DNA from: Glandiceps talaboti
Taxonomy: Eukaryota > Hemichordata > Enteropneusta > Spengelidae
Assembly (NCBI RefSeq): GCF_964340395.1
Contig: NC_135553.1
Coordinates: 10,952,501 to 11,016,500, forward strand
Direction: 5' to 3'
Length of the DNA stretch: 64,000 nt
Under the pieces are notes generated by a model. It worked only from the letters and a program-made list of their open reading frames with translations, was not told the DNA's origin and did not search any database. Shown piece by piece: positions 62,533 to 64,000 of the stretch (positions are counted from its first letter, which is position 1; each line of letters starts with the position of its first letter). The translations under genes were made by a program, and so were the position numbers.

Positions 62533-63879
62533 TTAGTCTAAAGAATATATACAGTATACAGTCCGTTCCACATCTTCAACTGTCGTCAGACAGCTTAACT
62601 GGTCACCACATTCTGCATAATCACTACAAAAACACATGGATGCCAAGTCACTAGATTTATCAACACCTCGGTCACCATCCACAGCTTGTGAACAACTAAG
62701 ATTGTCACCCAGGGCAGACAATAATACCACATCTAGAATGAAATGAAGACTGAAGCCCACAAAACTGATCTGATATTGACTTTACATTAACAAAATGTTA
62801 CTAAAAATCTCTCAAATCTCAAAATCGCTAAATTTTTCAAACAAATTGCTCTTTTCAAAATATCTAAGTTCTACTAAGTTGCACTAAAAACTTGGCGTTC
62901 ATGACTGATTTTAGGTGTGGTAAAATTACAATGTTAAAAAATCTCAGTATAGGTATACTATCATTAAACATATAGCAGCATACAAGTTACTGAATGAATG
63001 TGCTTTTATCATTTGCTTTATTTTTTGCAATCGGTCATCTTTTGCTACCTTAAGTTAATGTTAATGACATAATCAGATATTATTTTCACTAGCTTCACAC
63101 ACACACACTTCGGAAAAGGTGCACATCAGTTTCAGAGCACGTTTCTGCCTATAACAACACGAATGCTTGAAAAATCGCCATGAACTATCACCACCTCCTT
63201 ATTGAGGATCTATAAATGAAATTGGTGAAAGAAAATCGGAATTAGTTTACACGATAACCATAATTCTGACTAATGTTGTCAATGTTATATTCAATGTCAA
63301 ATATCTGTACTGTCCTACGAGATAAATGATGTGTTTATGTCTGCGACACTGTGTATCAATTCATACATTTATGCATTTATGGTTATTTACTAAATCAATG
63401 TTGACATCTTACTATGTTATCATACTTCTCGAAAGCTATTTAGTATTTACAGTTCAGTTGATATTCAGTGCAGACCAAAATATCTAGCTAAATCATTCAC
63501 TACACTTTCATCACAAATTTAAATATTACGTACCTTCATACTCGCATATAAAATATGCTAAGAGACTGCATTCTACGTCGCGCCATAGGTAGTTAAACAA
63601 ACTCCTGTGGGAAATACAAAGTCGTAATGACAACACATGAAGGGAATAGAGAAAAAGTCAAGTGAAGTTGAAACGAGTATTATTTTTATTAAATTTTACC
63701 TATTTCAATATTATGTTAAAGTAATATTTCTACATTCCCATAGCAATCTTTAGATTTACAAACAAAAAATTCAAATTTCATTACAGTCAGCCCAATGATA
63801 GATATTGCGATATCGTGTATACAGCAAGGTGAACATACAGCCAGATGGACAGACAGCCAGGTTGACAGACAGACAGACT

Positions 63880-63924
<45 letters not shown>

Positions 63925-64000
63925 ACAGACACACAGACTTCCATAATAATTTGTACATACCGAATTGCAACACAATGCTCATTGTTATTGTAATTACTTG
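62533..64000 (-). CDS. second lectin gene, C-terminal exons only (partial)
   Basis: Three exons match the lectin at 49285-59881: final exon 62533-62732, exon 12 at 63534-63604 and the end of exon 11 at 63961 onward, cut by the window edge. Splice sites and frame are intact. The Cys-rich tail has four amino-acid changes. Exon 12 has nine changes in 23 residues, and WND becomes WRD. In the visible part of exon 11, the Asn of EPN is Ser (the Glu is beyond the window), Asp is Tyr and Ser is Ala. These are the calcium- and sugar-binding positions of C-type lectins, so mannose-type binding is probably lost or changed. Tail Cys residues are kept. The remaining exons should follow to the right of the window. 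Confidence 0.8.
63876..63940. repeat. (CA)n microsatellite
   Basis: Longer than the equivalent array at about 50674-50695. Confidence 0.9.

Larger units (their letters stand above)
61882..64000 (+). repeat. second copy of the 44.1-50.8 kb block, with internal deletion
   Basis: 61886-61986 matches the MITE at 44126. About 61975-62364 matches about 44720-45106. 62432-64000 matches 49184-50760 and runs off the window. By eye, identity is about 95-97% outside exon 12 of the lectin. The roughly 4.1 kb in between (CES-B exons 7-9) is missing. The order and orientation are the same, so this is a direct tandem copy with a step of about 17.8 kb. Confidence 0.85.

Noticed and set aside
61882-64000. 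Reading the second block simply as an unmerged haplotype
   Set aside because: Not fully excluded, but it lies in line with the first copy, and exon 12 is far more diverged than its introns, which allelic variation would not explain easily.

Overview
This is eukaryotic nuclear DNA from an animal. Genes are split by GT-AG introns, many introns carry very long microsatellites, and non-LTR retrotransposon remains and fold-back MITEs are abundant. A membrane protein combining EGF, F-type lectin and C-type lectin domains, cholinesterase-like carboxylesterases and CR1/L2-like retroelements all suggest a marine invertebrate. A lancelet or another invertebrate deuterostome would fit, but I cannot fix the species from sequence alone.

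Layout. 758-9360 (+) is a nine-exon type-B carboxylesterase (CES-A, 636 aa). 10475-13508 and 13509-14897 plus 32527-35139 are two tandem copies of a unit of about 3 kb. Each copy carries one intronless minus-strand gene for a small two-helix membrane protein that looks SLATT-like (221 and 224 aa). The second unit is split by a 17,629-bp insertion (14898-32526) with identical 259-bp terminal inverted repeats starting CACTAG and a 3-bp target duplication (CAA), the signature of a CACTA/EnSpm transposon. Its interior holds decayed non-LTR retrotransposons, microsatellites and tiny hairpin insertions, but no transposase I can recognise. 35636-47951 (+) is a second nine-exon carboxylesterase (CES-B, 623 aa) with the same exon phases as CES-A. 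49285-59881 (-) is a 13-exon gene for a type II membrane lectin of 578 aa: transmembrane segment, four complete EGF domains, one truncated EGF, F-type lectin, C-type lectin, Cys-rich tail. It is tail-to-tail with CES-B.

From 61882 to the window end lies a second copy of the block that starts at about 44.13 kb. It contains an orphan CES-B exon 6 and the last exons of a second lectin gene (-), but lacks the roughly 4.1 kb that carries CES-B exons 7-9. In the copied lectin gene, introns are almost unchanged, while the two exons for the sugar-binding face of the C-type lectin domain have changed much more, including loss of the EPN and WND motifs.

How the genes may work together: the carboxylesterases are predicted secreted or lipid-anchored hydrolases, and the lectin is a predicted surface recognition protein. 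No shared pathway is shown. The locus is best seen as a zone of tandem duplication and transposon activity with fast-changing surface and secreted proteins. Gene models come from reading frames, splice sites and the CES-A/CES-B comparison. No transcript evidence was available.
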